Source: Kiloniellales bacterium
GTDB lineage: Bacteria; Pseudomonadota; Alphaproteobacteria; Kiloniellales; JAKSBE01
Assembly: GCA_030066685.1 (NCBI GenBank)
Contig: JASJBF010000051.1
Span: 62,001-126,000 of the forward strand
Reading direction: 5' to 3'
Length of the DNA stretch: 64,000 bases
Below, one piece after another: positions 27,183-37,360 of this stretch; position 1 is the stretch's first letter, and every line of letters begins with the position of its first letter. The translations under genes were made by a program, and so were the position numbers. The notes below the pieces were generated by a model, which saw nothing but the letters and a program-made list of their open reading frames with translations, had not been told where the DNA came from and did not search any database.

Positions 27183-28982
27183 TTAGTCTTGGTTTTGGCC
27201 GATGAGCAGGATGCCGTGAAGCCGAACCACCTTCGGCCCCAGGACGCCCCGTTCGAGGTAGAAGCCTTGAAGGATCAGGCGCAAATGCAGCCCGTCCTGG
27301 CGGTTCTCCAGGGTCATCTGATCCTGGCTCACGGTCCCCTGTGTTGTGCCGCCGTCGCTCTCGGCATTGTGCTTGAGGCGCTTCCGAAGGGTTGCGAGAT
27401 CGAAATCGAGAGTCGGGCCGTTCTCTTCCGTCACGCGAAGGTGGCCAACCCCGCTGTCCAGCTGCACCAGATAGCGGCCGAAGTTACTATCCACGGTCAG
27501 CTCTCTGTTGTCCGGGGTCCAGAGCGAGAGATCCTGATAGATCTGGAAGGGCGCCACGTCCAAGCGGGTCACCCTGGCGGCTTGGTAATGCTCTATGCCT
27601 GGATCCTGGCCGGGCCAGACGAGGCTCAGGCCGAGCGCTGTGACGATGTCCGACGCGCTGGGCCGGGCCTGGAGGTCCAGGTCCATGGTGTCGAAGAGAG
27701 GCGCCAGCGCCGGCTGCTTACCCATGCGATCGAGGTAGATCGCGATGGCCGAGACTTCCGCTTCGTCGTCCCGGCTTATAGGTCTGCCGGAGCGGAGAGC
27801 CTTGCCCTCGGCAAGCAGGCTGTTGCGGGCGAGGATTTCCTTCAGGCGCGTGATCTGGCTGTCGGTCGCCAATCCGACGCCGCCCCAGGGGCCGAAGCTC
27901 CCCAAGGCGAGCAGGAGGGCCAAGGACAGAGGCAGCAGCACAGGCCCGGACCGGCGCCGGAACGTAAAGACCAGCGCGATGCCCAGCAGCCAGAGGCCGA
28001 AGACCGCCACGGCGTAGCGCTGCTCGGTGACGCCATAGGCCTCGATCCGCACCGCGATGGCGAGCAGCAGCAGTCCGGCCGGAACCAGCAGGGCCGGGTG
28101 GAAGAAGCGGCAGAACTGGCGAACTGCCAGGTTTCCGCTTTCCCTCAGGGGGTGGGCGAAGAGGTAGGTCGCTACGCCGAAGGCGGCGTAGCCGGCGACG
28201 AGGTATCCCAGCTCGCCGTGCGGCAGGTCCCAGGTGATCAGGGTCTTGGCGGCGTAGGCATAGAGCAGCAGCAAGTAGGCGATGATGAAGGGCACCAGGA
28301 AGAAGCCGGTCAGGTAGCGGGCCCAGGTCGGGCAATAGTCGGCTTCGGGCTCTGCGAAGTCTTTCGGCACGCCCGACATCGCCTGCAGCGGCCATACGAA
28401 CCCCAGCCCGAGGGCCCAAGTGTCACTGTAGACATCGTCGTCGATGTCCACCTCGAAGAGCGCTTCCAGTGCGGCGTAAAGGGCGTGCAGGCCGCCCGCG
28501 AAGATCAGCCCGACCAGGAGGCCGAAGGCGGCGCTCAACCATAGCCCGCGGTTGTAGTCCCAGAAGGCGTCGCCGGCGTCGAGCCGGGTCACAAAGGGTG
28601 CGCAGGCCAGGAAGAGCAAGCCGGCGGGCAGGAGCGGCAGCAGGAGGCCGGCCCAGACGGCGTCGTAGTTGGCGGGCAGGGTGAAGGCCCGCAGGGCCAG
28701 GAGCAGCACCAGGGCCAGCGAGAAGGCCAGACCCTTGGGCCACGACCATTTCCGGCTTTCGGCCAGCAGCTTGGCGCCCAGCGCCGCGAAGACGGCGAGC
28801 AGCAGGAAGGCGAAGGCCCGAAAGTGCTCGTCCTCCCGCTCGAAGACGTTGAAGTCGTGAATTCTGGCGATGGCCAGGCCCACTTGTACCGTGGCCAGCG
28901 CCACGGGAAGCGGAAAGCGCAGGACCGTGGCCCTGAGGCCCGAAGCCACGTCACGCCAGGCGATCAGGGGCAGGACTTGCAT
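27183..28982 (-). CDS. DUF4153 domain membrane protein
   Basis: A protein of about 599 residues. The N-terminal two-thirds hold about twelve membrane spans and the DUF4153 hallmark LWLSAAFGLLVGLIFAGG with EVDIDDDVYSDTWALGLG. The C-terminal ~200 residues are soluble (LKEILARNSLL...), with beta-rich segments LWTPDNRELTVDSNFGRYL and a closing HGILLIGQNQD. The family function is unknown. ATG 28982 is used; the frame continues to a TTG at 29066, which would add 28 basic residues and cannot be excluded. Confidence 0.85.
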   Translation of the reverse strand: MQVLPLIAWRDVASGLRATVLRFPLPVALATVQVGLAIARIHDFNVFEREDEHFRAFAFLLLAVFAALGAKLLAESRKWSWPKGLAFSLALVLLLALRAFTLPANYDAVWAGLLLPLLPAGLLFLACAPFVTRLDAGDAFWDYNRGLWLSAAFGLLVGLIFAGGLHALYAALEALFEVDIDDDVYSDTWALGLGFVWPLQAMSGVPKDFAEPEADYCPTWARYLTGFFLVPFIIAYLLLLYAYAAKTLITWDLPHGELGYLVAGYAAFGVATYLFAHPLRESGNLAVRQFCRFFHPALLVPAGLLLLAIAVRIEAYGVTEQRYAVAVFGLWLLGIALVFTFRRRSGPVLLPLSLALLLALGSFGPWGGVGLATDSQITRLKEILARNSLLAEGKALRSGRPISRDDEAEVSAIAIYLDRMGKQPALAPLFDTMDLDLQARPSASDIVTALGLSLVWPGQDPGIEHYQAARVTRLDVAPFQIYQDLSLWTPDNRELTVDSNFGRYLVQLDSGVGHLRVTEENGPTLDFDLATLRKRLKHNAESDGGTTQGTVSQDQMTLENRQDGLHLRLILQGFYLERGVLGPKVVRLHGILLIGQNQD

Positions 28983-29237
28983 CGTGCCGGAGGTTCCCAG
29001 GTGCCGCCGAAGGAGCCGGGTCGAAAGCTTCCGATAGACAAGATCTATGAGCAGATTGTGTAGCAAATGTGGAAAGACTGTGTGTAGAGTACAGCCTAGA
29101 GTTTAGTGTCGTCACTGTGTTACACGAGGGACCGGGCCTTGTCCCCGGCTCCTGCTGCAGCGCAGAATCGGGTGGCAAAGGGTGGGAAAGGCCGGTACAA
29201 CGGCAGGTCCCGCTGTGGAGGAGGAGGGGGAAGTCCC

Positions 29238-30620
29238 ATGGCTGCCAAATGGTCGCCGGGATCCTGGCGCGACAGGCCGATCCAGCAGGTACCCGAATAT
29301 CCCGATCCCGCCGGTCTGGCGCGGGTCGAGGCGATCCTTGAGAACTATCCGCCGCTGGTCTTCGCCGGCGAGGCGCGCCGGCTGCGCGGCCACCTGGCCA
29401 AGGTGGCGGCGGGCGAGGCTTTTCTGCTCCAGGGCGGTGACTGCGCGGAATCCTTCGCCGAGTTCCATCCCGACAACATCCGCGACACCTTCCGGGTCTT
29501 GCTCCAGATGGCCGTGGTCATGACCTTCGGCGCCGCCTGCCCGGTGCTCAAGGTTGGCCGCATGGCCGGCCAGTTCGCCAAGCCCCGCTCGGCGCCGACC
29601 GAGGCCCAGGGCGGGGTCGAGCTGCCCTCCTACCGCGGCGACATCGTCAACGGCATCGAGTTCGAGGCCGAGCGGCGGATGCCCGATCCGGAGCGCCTGC
29701 TGCGCGCTTACAACCAGGCGGCGGCGACCCTCAACCTGCTGCGCGCCTTCGCCCAGGGCGGCTTCGCCGACCTGCACAAGGTGCATCGCTGGAACCTGGA
29801 GTTCGTCGCCGGCAGCCCCCTGGGCAGCCGCTACGAGGAGCTGGCGACCCGCATCGACGAGGCCCTGGCCTTCATGAATGCCTGCGGCATCAACGCCGAG
29901 AAGGTGCCCCAGGTCAGCGAGACCGACTTCTACACCTGTCACGAGGCGCTGCTGCTGCCCTACGAGCAGGCCCTCACCCGCATCGATAGCCTGACGGGCC
30001 AATGGTACGACTGCTCGGCGCACTTCCTGTGGATCGGCGACCGGACCCGCCAGCTCGACGGCGCCCACGTCGAGTTCCTGCGCGGGGTCGAGAACCCGAT
30101 CGGCATGAAGTGCGGGCCCAGCCTGGATCCGGACGACCTGCTGCGCCTGATCGAGACTCTCAACCCCGACAATGAGCCGGGCCGCCTGACCCTGATCTCG
30201 CGGATGAGTGCCGATCAGGTTGAGGCCAAGCTGCCGCCCCTGGTCCGCGCGGTGCAGCGCGCCGGCTTCAGCGTGGTCTGGTCCTGCGATCCCATGCACG
30301 GCAACACCATCAAGTCCTCGACCGGCTTCAAGACCCGGCCCTTCGACCGGATCCTGGCCGAGGTCGAGGGCTTCTTCGCCGTGCACCGGGCCGAGGGCAC
30401 CCACGCCGGCGGCATCCATATCGAGATGACCGGCCAGGAGGTGACCGAGTGCACCGGCGGCGCCCAGGCGATCAACGACGAGCGCCTCGCCGACCGCTAC
30501 CACACGCACTGCGACCCGCGGCTCAACGCCAGCCAGGCGCTGGAGCTCGCCTTCCTGATCGCCACCCGCCTGAAGGAAGAGCGCGACGGCGCCGCCGGCC
30601 GGGCGGTGGCCGCCCTTTAG
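29238..30620 (+). CDS. 3-deoxy-7-phosphoheptulonate synthase, class II
   Basis: A 460-residue class II (plant/Mycobacterium-type) DAHP synthase. [15 protein letters not shown] has the metal-binding Cys and substrate-loop Glu; [31 protein letters not shown]-like and [15 protein letters not shown] hold further active-site residues; [18 protein letters not shown] is the conserved C-terminal strand. It condenses PEP and erythrose-4-P to start aromatic amino acid synthesis. ATG 29238 follows GGAGGAGGAGGGGGAAG. I saw no aromatic leader peptide in the upstream 130 bp. Confidence 0.95.
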   Translation: MAAKWSPGSWRDRPIQQVPEYPDPAGLARVEAILENYPPLVFAGEARRLRGHLAKVAAGEAFLLQGGDCAESFAEFHPDNIRDTFRVLLQMAVVMTFGAACPVLKVGRMAGQFAKPRSAPTEAQGGVELPSYRGDIVNGIEFEAERRMPDPERLLRAYNQAAATLNLLRAFAQGGFADLHKVHRWNLEFVAGSPLGSRYEELATRIDEALAFMNACGINAEKVPQVSETDFYTCHEALLLPYEQALTRIDSLTGQWYDCSAHFLWIGDRTRQLDGAHVEFLRGVENPIGMKCGPSLDPDDLLRLIETLNPDNEPGRLTLISRMSADQVEAKLPPLVRAVQRAGFSVVWSCDPMHGNTIKSSTGFKTRPFDRILAEVEGFFAVHRAEGTHAGGIHIEMTGQEVTECTGGAQAINDERLADRYHTHCDPRLNASQALELAFLIATRLKEERDGAAGRAVAAL

Positions 30621-30661
30621 CGCTGGGCGCGGTCCGACCCCGTCCCGGCCGGAGGTCAGCC

Positions 30662-31822
30662 ATGGCCCGCAACGGAAGCAAACCCGGACCCGCCAACGGC
30701 CAGGCCTGGCCCGACGAGGGGCGGGTGCCGGCCTGGACCGACACCTATTTCAAGCGCAGCAAGGAGACCATCGGCCGCTTCGGCGATGCCAGGGTCACCT
30801 ACGCGCTCTTCCTGCGCCGGCCGGTGGTCTCGGCGCCGCGGCTCGCCCTCGACTGGCTGACGGCGGTGACCGCCCAGCGCAACGTCAAGGTCGAGGTCGA
30901 CCTGCGCTACCCCGAGGGCAAGTGGGTCGGCGCCGGCGAGCCCCTGGCCTACGTGACCGGGCCCTTCTATCACCTGGTCGATCTGGAGACCCTGCTGCTG
31001 ATGAAGCTCGGGCCGCCCTGCGTCGCCGCCTACAACGCCTATTCCATGTGCGCCGACCTGCCGAAGGTCGCCTTCCTGGCCATGGACGCCCGGCACTGCG
31101 CCGGCACCGAGATGGCCGAGCTCATGGCCTACGCCGCCTCGGTCGGCTCGGCGCGGGCCAAGCGCAAGGTCGGCGCCCTCGGCTTCATCGGCAACGCCAC
31201 CGACGCCACCGCCCACTTCTTCGGCCAGGACAGCGGCAAGGGCACCATGCCCCACGCCCTGATCGGCTACGCCGGCTCGACCCTGCGCGCGGCCGAGATG
31301 TTCGACGAGACCTTCCCCGACGGCCCGATGACCGTCCTGGTCGACTACTTCGCCCAGGAGGTGACCGACTCCCTCGCGGTCTGCCGGCGCTTTCCGGAGC
31401 GCGCGGCGGCCGGGCAGCTCGCGGTGCGCATCGACACCCCCGGCGGCCGCTTCCTGGAGGGCCTGGACCCGCCGGAGTCCTACGCCGTGCTGGAGCGCCA
31501 CGCCCCGGAGGCGATCCGCGGCTATCGCAACGACGCCGAGCTGCGCTTCCTGATCGGCCCCGGCGTCTCGGCGGCGGCGATCTGGTTCCTGCGCGAGGCC
31601 CTGGACAAGGCCGGCTTCGACAAGGTGAAGATCGTCGCCTCCTCGGGCTTCGGCCCGGCAAAGTGCCGCCTCATGGCCGAGGCCCAGGCGCCCATCGACG
31701 TCATCGGCAGCGGCTCCTACCTGCCGGAGCGCTGGTCCGAGACCTACGCCACCGCCGACATCGTCGCCTACGACGGCGTCCCCCGCGTCAAGGTCGGCCG
31801 CGAGTTCCTGCTCAGGAAGTAG
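30662..31822 (+). CDS. pncB: Nicotinate phosphoribosyltransferase
   Basis: A 386-residue protein. It opens with PAWTDTYFKRSKETIGRFG, contains the family's EMAELMAYAASVGSARAKRK and the phosphoribosyl pocket FGPAKCRLMAEAQAPIDVIGSG, and closes with VAYDGVPRVKVGREFL. It joins nicotinate and PRPP to nicotinate mononucleotide, the salvage entry to NAD; nadE for the last step is at 39033. It is about 14 residues shorter than E. coli PncB. GGAGGTC stands at good distance from ATG 30662. It is 41 bp after DAHP synthase. Confidence 0.9.
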   Translation: MARNGSKPGPANGQAWPDEGRVPAWTDTYFKRSKETIGRFGDARVTYALFLRRPVVSAPRLALDWLTAVTAQRNVKVEVDLRYPEGKWVGAGEPLAYVTGPFYHLVDLETLLLMKLGPPCVAAYNAYSMCADLPKVAFLAMDARHCAGTEMAELMAYAASVGSARAKRKVGALGFIGNATDATAHFFGQDSGKGTMPHALIGYAGSTLRAAEMFDETFPDGPMTVLVDYFAQEVTDSLAVCRRFPERAAAGQLAVRIDTPGGRFLEGLDPPESYAVLERHAPEAIRGYRNDAELRFLIGPGVSAAAIWFLREALDKAGFDKVKIVASSGFGPAKCRLMAEAQAPIDVIGSGSYLPERWSETYATADIVAYDGVPRVKVGREFLLRK

Positions 31823-31890
31823 CGCGCTCAAGCGTGCAGCGGATTGCGGTCGCTCTATCCGGTAGAGGTTGCGACCGCGTCGGCCGAGCT

Positions 31891-32019
31891 CTTCCTCCCC
31901 CTTGATGGGGGAGGATAGAGGAGGGGGTGGCGGCCGTAAGGCCGCACACTCACGCCCCGAGATGAGTCCTTGAGCCGGCTTTCACCCCCCACCCGAACCC
32001 TCCCCCACAAGGGGGAGGG
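31891..32019. repeat. Dispersed composite repeat, family A copy 1
   Basis: The left half has CCTCCCCCTTGATGGGGGAGG and GGAGGGGGTGGCGGCCG followed by AAGGCCGCAC; the right half is CCCCCCACCC...CCTCCCCCACAAGGGGGAGGG. Both halves contain a small hairpin (CCTCCCCC/GGGGGAGG). An inverted copy with nearly identical halves lies at 44107-44234; the middles differ. It sits between the ends of convergent genes pncB and the Ior operon. Confidence 0.85.
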
Positions 32020-32048
32020 CGTTCTCCGCCGAACCTTGCAGCGCGACC

Positions 32049-34385
32049 TCAGGCCTGCAGCTGATCGCCGATGGGCAGGTCGCGGATGCGCTTGCCCGTC
32101 GCGTTGAAGATCGCGTTGGTCAGGGCCGGGAGGAAGGGCGGCACCCCCGGCTCGCCCACGCCGGTCGCATGGGTCTCGAACCTGTGCGGCACGAGGTGGG
32201 TGTGCACGACCTCCGCGAAGTTGTTGGCGCGCACCATCTGGTAGTCGTGGAAGTTGCTCTCCACCACGCGGCCCTTGTCGAAGGTGACCGCGCCGTGCAG
32301 CGCCGCGGACATGCCGAAGACGCAGGCGCCCTGCATCTGCGAGCGCACCCGCTCCGGGTTGACCACGTAGCCGCAGTCGAGCGCGACGTGCACCTCCGGC
32401 ACCTGCAGCCTGCCGCCGCTCTCGACTTTGGCGTGGACGGCGATCGCCACGTAGCTGACGAAACTGCGGTGCACGGCGATGCCCAGGCCTTCGCCCGCAG
32501 GCAGGGACCTGCCCCAGCCGGCCTTTTCGGCCGCCAGCTCGACGACGTGGCGCAGGCGCCCCGTGTCGTTGGGGAACTCCTCGTAGGGCTCGCCGTAGTT
32601 CCAGAAGTCCTCCGGCAGTCCGGCCGCCTTGGGGTCGATGACCCGCGGCGCGCCGATCAGCTCAAGCAGGAAGTTCTTCTGGTCCACGCCCAGCTCGTGG
32701 GCCAGCTCTGCGGCGATGGACTGCACCGCGAAGGCCCGCGGGATGTTCGACACCGAGCGGTACCAGCCGACCCGGGTGTGGGCCAGGGCCTTGCAGTCCT
32801 CGCAGCGGACGTTGGGGATCTCGAAGGGCATGTCGGCCAGGCCCATCCCGACCTCGACCGGATGCATCTCGCCGCTGTCCGGCGCGAAGGTCGACAGGAA
32901 GGAGGGCGCCGCGCTGCGGTGCCGCCAGGCGACCGGCTTGTTCCCGGCGTCGAGGCCGATCTCGATCCGCTCCACCGAGGTGGTGTGGTAGAAGCTGTGG
33001 CGGATGTCGTCCTCGCGGGTCCATTGCACCCGCACCGGCGCGCCGATCTTCCGGGACAGCAGCGCCGCCTCGATCGCGTAGTCGCACTTGGACTTGCGGC
33101 CGAAGCCGCCGCCCAGCAGGGTGACGTGGACGGTCACGTCCTCCTCCTTGAGGCCGAGCGCTTCGGCGATGTCCAGGCGCGCACCGTAGGGGCTCTGGAG
33201 CGGCGCCCAGACCTCGGCCCTGCCGTCGGCGACCTTGGCGATGGCCACCGGCGGCTCCATCGGCGCATGGGGCATGTGCGGCTGGTAGTACTCGCGGGCG
33301 AAGACCCGGGCGGCGCCGGCGAGCGCTCCCTCCGGATCGCCCTGGTTGCGCACGACCTTTCCCGGGGCCTGCGCCGAGGCGCTCAGCTCCTTGCGGTAGT
33401 CCGCCGTGTTGAAGCCGCCATGGGGGCCGTCGTCCCACTCGATCTTCAGGGCATCCCGGCCCTTCAGCGCGGCCCAGGTGTTCTTCGCGATGACCGCGAC
33501 GCCGCCCAGAGGGGCGAACTTGGCCGGTGGGATGCTGCCCGGGATCTGCTCGATCGCTTCCACGCCGGGCACCGCCTCGGCGGCCGAGGAATCGACCGAC
33601 TTGACCTTGCCGCCGACCACCGGCGGCCTGGCGATCACGGCGATCTTCATGCCCGGCAGGCTGACGTCGGCGCCGTAGACCGCCTTGCCGGTGGTGATAT
33701 CGTGCAGGTCGGCGATCTGCACGCGGCCCTTGCCGATGTAGCGGAAGGCGCGCTCGTCCTTGAAGTTCAGTTGCTCGCGCGCCGGCACGGGCAGGCCCAT
33801 GGCCGCCTTGGCAAGCTCGCCATAGCCGAGGCGGCTGCCCAGCGACTTGTGCACGACCTGGTGGTCGATCGCCTCGACGTCGTCGTGCGCCGCGCCCCAG
33901 CGCTGGGCCGCAGCCTCCTCGAGCATCCAGCGCACGGCGGCGCCGATCTCGCGGGCCGGTTGGATGTGGTGGCGCAGGCTGCGCGAGCCGTCGGTGTCCT
34001 GGTTGCCGTAGATCTTCTCGTCGCCCGGCGCCTGGACGATCTTGATCCGGCTCCAGTCGGCCTCCATTTCGTCGGCGATGATCATCGGCGGGCTGGTCCG
34101 CGAGCCCGTGCCCATCTCCGAGCGGTGGGCGACGATGGTGACCGAGCCGTCGCGGTCGATCGCGACGAAGACGTGGGGATCGCTGACCACGCCGTTGGGC
34201 ATTCCTTGGCCGCCGTGGGGATAGGCTTCGAAGGCCTTGGCCTGGCCCAGGGGCAGGACCTGCAGGGCGACGACCAGGCCTGCCGCGCCCTTGAGCAGCG
34301 CACGGCGGCTGACGTTCTGGATGACCGCCGTCCCGGCCTCGGGCAGGGGCGCCGGCGATGCGTATTCCTTCATGTAGTGCAGCAT
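32049..34385 (-). CDS. Molybdopterin-binding subunit of an Ior-type xanthine dehydrogenase-family oxidoreductase
   Basis: A 778-residue protein. It has a Tat signal, SRRALLKGAAGLVVALQV, around residues 26-43, so the enzyme works in the periplasm. The body has the Moco segments of the isoquinoline 1-oxidoreductase beta (IorB) type, including LLGGGFGRKSKCDYAIEA and the final GVGEPGVPPFLPALTNAIF, whose Glu is the catalytic base. Such enzymes oxidise aldehydes or N-heterocycles with water as oxygen donor. The 2Fe-2S subunit is encoded 4 bp upstream. No cytochrome partner is visible. Confidence 0.9.
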   Translation of the reverse strand: MLHYMKEYASPAPLPEAGTAVIQNVSRRALLKGAAGLVVALQVLPLGQAKAFEAYPHGGQGMPNGVVSDPHVFVAIDRDGSVTIVAHRSEMGTGSRTSPPMIIADEMEADWSRIKIVQAPGDEKIYGNQDTDGSRSLRHHIQPAREIGAAVRWMLEEAAAQRWGAAHDDVEAIDHQVVHKSLGSRLGYGELAKAAMGLPVPAREQLNFKDERAFRYIGKGRVQIADLHDITTGKAVYGADVSLPGMKIAVIARPPVVGGKVKSVDSSAAEAVPGVEAIEQIPGSIPPAKFAPLGGVAVIAKNTWAALKGRDALKIEWDDGPHGGFNTADYRKELSASAQAPGKVVRNQGDPEGALAGAARVFAREYYQPHMPHAPMEPPVAIAKVADGRAEVWAPLQSPYGARLDIAEALGLKEEDVTVHVTLLGGGFGRKSKCDYAIEAALLSRKIGAPVRVQWTREDDIRHSFYHTTSVERIEIGLDAGNKPVAWRHRSAAPSFLSTFAPDSGEMHPVEVGMGLADMPFEIPNVRCEDCKALAHTRVGWYRSVSNIPRAFAVQSIAAELAHELGVDQKNFLLELIGAPRVIDPKAAGLPEDFWNYGEPYEEFPNDTGRLRHVVELAAEKAGWGRSLPAGEGLGIAVHRSFVSYVAIAVHAKVESGGRLQVPEVHVALDCGYVVNPERVRSQMQGACVFGMSAALHGAVTFDKGRVVESNFHDYQMVRANNFAEVVHTHLVPHRFETHATGVGEPGVPPFLPALTNAIFNATGKRIRDLPIGDQLQA

Positions 34386-34389
34386 GGCT

Positions 34390-34842
34390 CTAGGCTCCCG
34401 TGGCGGCGTTGCGGACGGCGGCGACGATGCGCTGGTAGCAGCCGCAGCGGCAGATGTTGCCTTGCATTCCCTCCAGGATCTCCTGGTCGCTGGGATTCGG
34501 CTTGGCGGCCAGCAGAGCGGCCGCCTGCATGATCTGCCCGGTCTGGCAGAAGCCGCATTGCGGCACGTTCGCATCGCGCCAAGCCTGCTGGACCGGATGG
34601 TTGCCGTCGGGGCTCAGGCCCTCGATGGTGACCACCGACTTGCCTGCGGCCTCGCCGACCGTGGCCAGACAGCCCTGCACCGCTTGGCCGTCGACGTGCA
34701 GGGTGCAGGAGCCGCAGAGCCCGGTGCCGCAACCGTACTTCGTGCCGGCCAGGCCAAGCTCGTCGCGGACGTACCACAGCAAGGGCGTTTGGGGATCGCC
34801 GTCGAACTGCCGTTCGACGCCGTTGACGGTGAGCGAAACCAT
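34390..34842 (-). CDS. 2Fe-2S subunit of the Ior-type oxidoreductase
   Basis: A 150-residue protein with both cluster motifs of this family: the plant-type set in [18 protein letters not shown] plus the earlier Cys-rich end, and the C-terminal [11 protein letters not shown] with [11 protein letters not shown]. It carries electrons from the molybdenum centre. ATG 34842 follows GGAGGAGAG. It is exported in complex with its partner, since it has no signal peptide itself. It forms an operon with the large subunit. Confidence 0.95.
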   Translation of the reverse strand: MVSLTVNGVERQFDGDPQTPLLWYVRDELGLAGTKYGCGTGLCGSCTLHVDGQAVQGCLATVGEAAGKSVVTIEGLSPDGNHPVQQAWRDANVPQCGFCQTGQIMQAAALLAAKPNPSDQEILEGMQGNICRCGCYQRIVAAVRNAATGA

Positions 34843-35174
34843 ATCTCTCCTCCCGATTGGGTTCTGTGTTTCCCGAACCCTTGTCGCATTTTGCCGGTCC
34901 CGTTCCTGTGCCGGGGCCCTTGGCGGCCTGCTTCGACTCGCTCGGGCGCTTCGCCGTCCCGCGAGGGGGCGGCAAGCCCATGGTGCGCGTCTACATGACT
35001 CTGGGAGGCGCCGTTGAGAACAGGCCGCCGATCTCCTTAGTGTAGCAGAATTTCGCGCGCGCTGCCGTCGCCATGTCGGCGGGTCCCGGAGATGTGATGA
35101 CGGCGGTTCGGCGATTGACGTCCAGCCACCGACCGACACAGGATCTTCGCTGCACAGCCGAGCCGGACCCGCCG
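34843..35174. other. Intergenic region between divergent operons
   Basis: 332 bp between the Ior operon and the DadA-like gene. It must hold both promoters. No clear -35/-10 pair, repeat or small gene was recognised. In-frame codons from 35073 join the following gene but look non-coding. Confidence 0.5.
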
Positions 35175-36518
35175 ATGCCGATGATCACCGAGGACTCGCC
35201 GATCGCCTTCGACGATCCGCTGCCCGCGCAGGTCGACGTCGTGGTCATCGGCGCCGGCGTCGCCGGGACCGCGAGCGCCTATTTCCTCGCCGAGAGGGGC
35301 GTCAAGGTGCTGCTCTGCGAGAAGGGCCGGGTTGCCGGTGAGCAGTCGAGCCGCAACTGGGGCTGGGTGCGCCAGCAGGGCCGCGACTGGGCCGAGCTGC
35401 CGATCATGATGGAGGCCAACCGGATCTGGCGCGGCCTGGCCGAGAAGACCGGCGAGGCCGACCTCGCCTTCACGCCTTCGGGCTGCCTCTACCTCGCCGA
35501 CAGCGCCGCCGGCCTGGCCAGGTACGAGGCCTGGCACGACCTGGCCGGGCGTCACCAGCTCGACACCCGGATGCTGACGGCGGCCGAGGTCGCGGCCCGT
35601 CTGCCCGGACTGCAGGGCCGCTGGGTCGGCGGCATGGTCACCGAGAGCGACGGCCGCGCCGAGCCCTTCGTCGCGGTGCCGGCGCTGGCCCGGGCCGCCC
35701 GCGCCCTGGGCGCGAGCGTGATCGAGGGTTGCGCCGTGCGCTGCCTCGACCTCGAGGCCGGTCGGGTCGCCGGGGTGGTGACCGAGCGCGGCCGGGTGCG
35801 CTGCGATCGGGTGCTGCTGGCCGCCGGCGCCTGGTCCAACGCCTTCGCCGCCAACGCCGGGGTCGATCTGCCGCAGCTTGCGGTGCGCTCGACCGCGGCC
35901 CGCACCGAGGCGGCGCCGGGCGCGCCCTACGAGGGCAACGTCTCGACCCCGGGCCTGGCGATCCGGCGGCGCGCCGACGGCGGCTACACGGTCGCGACCG
36001 GCGACACCGCCGAGCACTACCTCTCGCCGGCCTCCTTCCGCTACTTCACCAAGTTCCTCAAGCTGCTCAAGGTCTCGGCCCGGGACCTGCGCCTGCGCCC
36101 GGCAGCGCCGGCCGGCGATCCCGGCGCCTGGGGCCGGCCGCGCCGCTGGACCGCGGAGGAGGAGAGCCCCTTCGAGCGCCGGCGGGTCCTGAACCCGGCG
36201 CCCTCCGCGGCCGTGGTCCGCCAGATCGAAGAGCGCTTGCCGGGCCGCTTCCCGGCGCTGAAGGGCGTCAAGCTCGCCGAGGCCTGGGCCGGCATGATCG
36301 ACGTCACCCCCGACGCGGTGCCGACCCTCGGCGAGGACGAAGGGATCCGGGGCTTCTACATCGCCACCGGCCTCAGCGGCCACGGCTTCGGCATCGGCCC
36401 CGCCGTCGGCCGGATCATGGCCGACGTGATGGAGGGCCGCCCCCCCGGCCACGACCTGACCCGCTTCCGCCCGACCCGCTTCGCCGACGGCAGCGAGATC
36501 GTCCCGGGACCGTACTGA
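35175..36518 (+). CDS. FAD-dependent amine/D-amino acid oxidoreductase (DadA-like)
   Basis: A 447-residue flavoprotein of the DAO superfamily. [24 protein letters not shown] is the FAD Rossmann motif, [16 protein letters not shown] the typical following Arg/Trp segment, and [19 protein letters not shown] with [16 protein letters not shown] the C-terminal FAD segment. It probably oxidises an amino acid or N-methyl amine. Several starts are in frame: ATG 35097 has GGAG nearby; ATG 35175 is chosen because the conserved part begins just after. Confidence 0.85.
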   Translation: MPMITEDSPIAFDDPLPAQVDVVVIGAGVAGTASAYFLAERGVKVLLCEKGRVAGEQSSRNWGWVRQQGRDWAELPIMMEANRIWRGLAEKTGEADLAFTPSGCLYLADSAAGLARYEAWHDLAGRHQLDTRMLTAAEVAARLPGLQGRWVGGMVTESDGRAEPFVAVPALARAARALGASVIEGCAVRCLDLEAGRVAGVVTERGRVRCDRVLLAAGAWSNAFAANAGVDLPQLAVRSTAARTEAAPGAPYEGNVSTPGLAIRRRADGGYTVATGDTAEHYLSPASFRYFTKFLKLLKVSARDLRLRPAAPAGDPGAWGRPRRWTAEEESPFERRRVLNPAPSAAVVRQIEERLPGRFPALKGVKLAEAWAGMIDVTPDAVPTLGEDEGIRGFYIATGLSGHGFGIGPAVGRIMADVMEGRPPGHDLTRFRPTRFADGSEIVPGPY

Positions 36519-36579
36519 GGACTGCGATCAGACGCGCGACCCTTCGTGGAGCTTAGTCATCTGGCAGCCGGTGCCGGTG

Positions 36580-37110
36580 TCAGCCAAGGCCGCCTTTGGC
36601 GCCTGATCCGAGCGAGGCCTCCCGGTCGGTGTATTCGATCGCACCGTTCGGAAGAAGGAAGAGGATGCGGACCCGGCCGCCGGTGCCGGCGGGCCAGTGC
36701 TCGGAACCAGGCGCGTAGACAGCCCAGCCGCGGGGATGGCCGTCGAAGCGGCCGCCGGGTGAACCCGTCATCACGGCGCAGACCTCGCCGTTCGGATGGC
36801 GGTGGTGCGGGCCGGTGAAGTCGATCAGCTGGACTAGGTCGACGCTCATGCCGCGGGTCTCGGTGCAGGGTTCGATCACGCGGGCGCCTTTGCGCACCTC
36901 CTCGCCCCGCAAGCCCATCCAACCGCTCTCGATGCCCTCGTCGCAGCAGGCCTCGAGCCCTCGGAACACGTCGCCGTCGGGGTGAAAACGCGCATTCAGC
37001 CGGACCGCCAGGGCCTCGTTCCAGTCGGAGCCGGCGATCTCTGCAATGACCGGTTCGAGGAGGTCGCACAGCGCCTTTCGCTTTTCGCCCCAATCGTCGC
37101 TTTCGTTCAT
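36580..37110 (-). CDS. DUF4863 cupin protein (4-hydroxylaminobenzoate lyase-like)
   Basis: A 176-residue protein. The N-terminal half is helical (KRKALCDLLEPVIAEIAG); the C-terminal half is a small cupin with VDLVQLIDFTGPHHRHPNGEV (metal-binding His pair and Glu) and the second strand WAVYAPGSEHWPAGTGGRV. This resembles DUF4863, which includes PnbB, a 4-hydroxylaminobenzoate lyase for nitrobenzoate breakdown. No nitroreductase is adjacent, so the name is only a family guess. Upstream 250 bp to the YbjQ gene hold no other gene. Confidence 0.7.
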   Translation of the reverse strand: MNESDDWGEKRKALCDLLEPVIAEIAGSDWNEALAVRLNARFHPDGDVFRGLEACCDEGIESGWMGLRGEEVRKGARVIEPCTETRGMSVDLVQLIDFTGPHHRHPNGEVCAVMTGSPGGRFDGHPRGWAVYAPGSEHWPAGTGGRVRILFLLPNGAIEYTDREASLGSGAKGGLG

Positions 37111-37360
37111 CCCCCGTCTCCCGAATACCCGGCCCAAGCCCTTGCTTCGAGAGCAGGATAGAGGTCTCTGTGACATGCGAGAAGCACGAGGAGCAGACGC
37201 GCGCTGACGATGGCTTGTCCTGCTACGATGAGCCCAAGCGGTTTTCAGGACCCGTGTGGCCGCTTGGTCGAAGCCGCGGCAGCCGCATATTTCCTTAACG
37301 GACCGCACACCTTTCGCTAAGACCATGGCGGCCGATGACGGAAGCGGAACGGAACAGCAG

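Noticed and set aside
29100-29237. Search for an aromatic leader peptide before DAHP synthase
   Set aside because: No short ORF with Trp/Tyr/Phe runs and no terminator hairpin in this gap.
32169-34532. 787-codon plus-strand frame over the Ior large subunit
   Set aside because: Reverse of a recognised molybdoenzyme; the product has no fold-like pattern.
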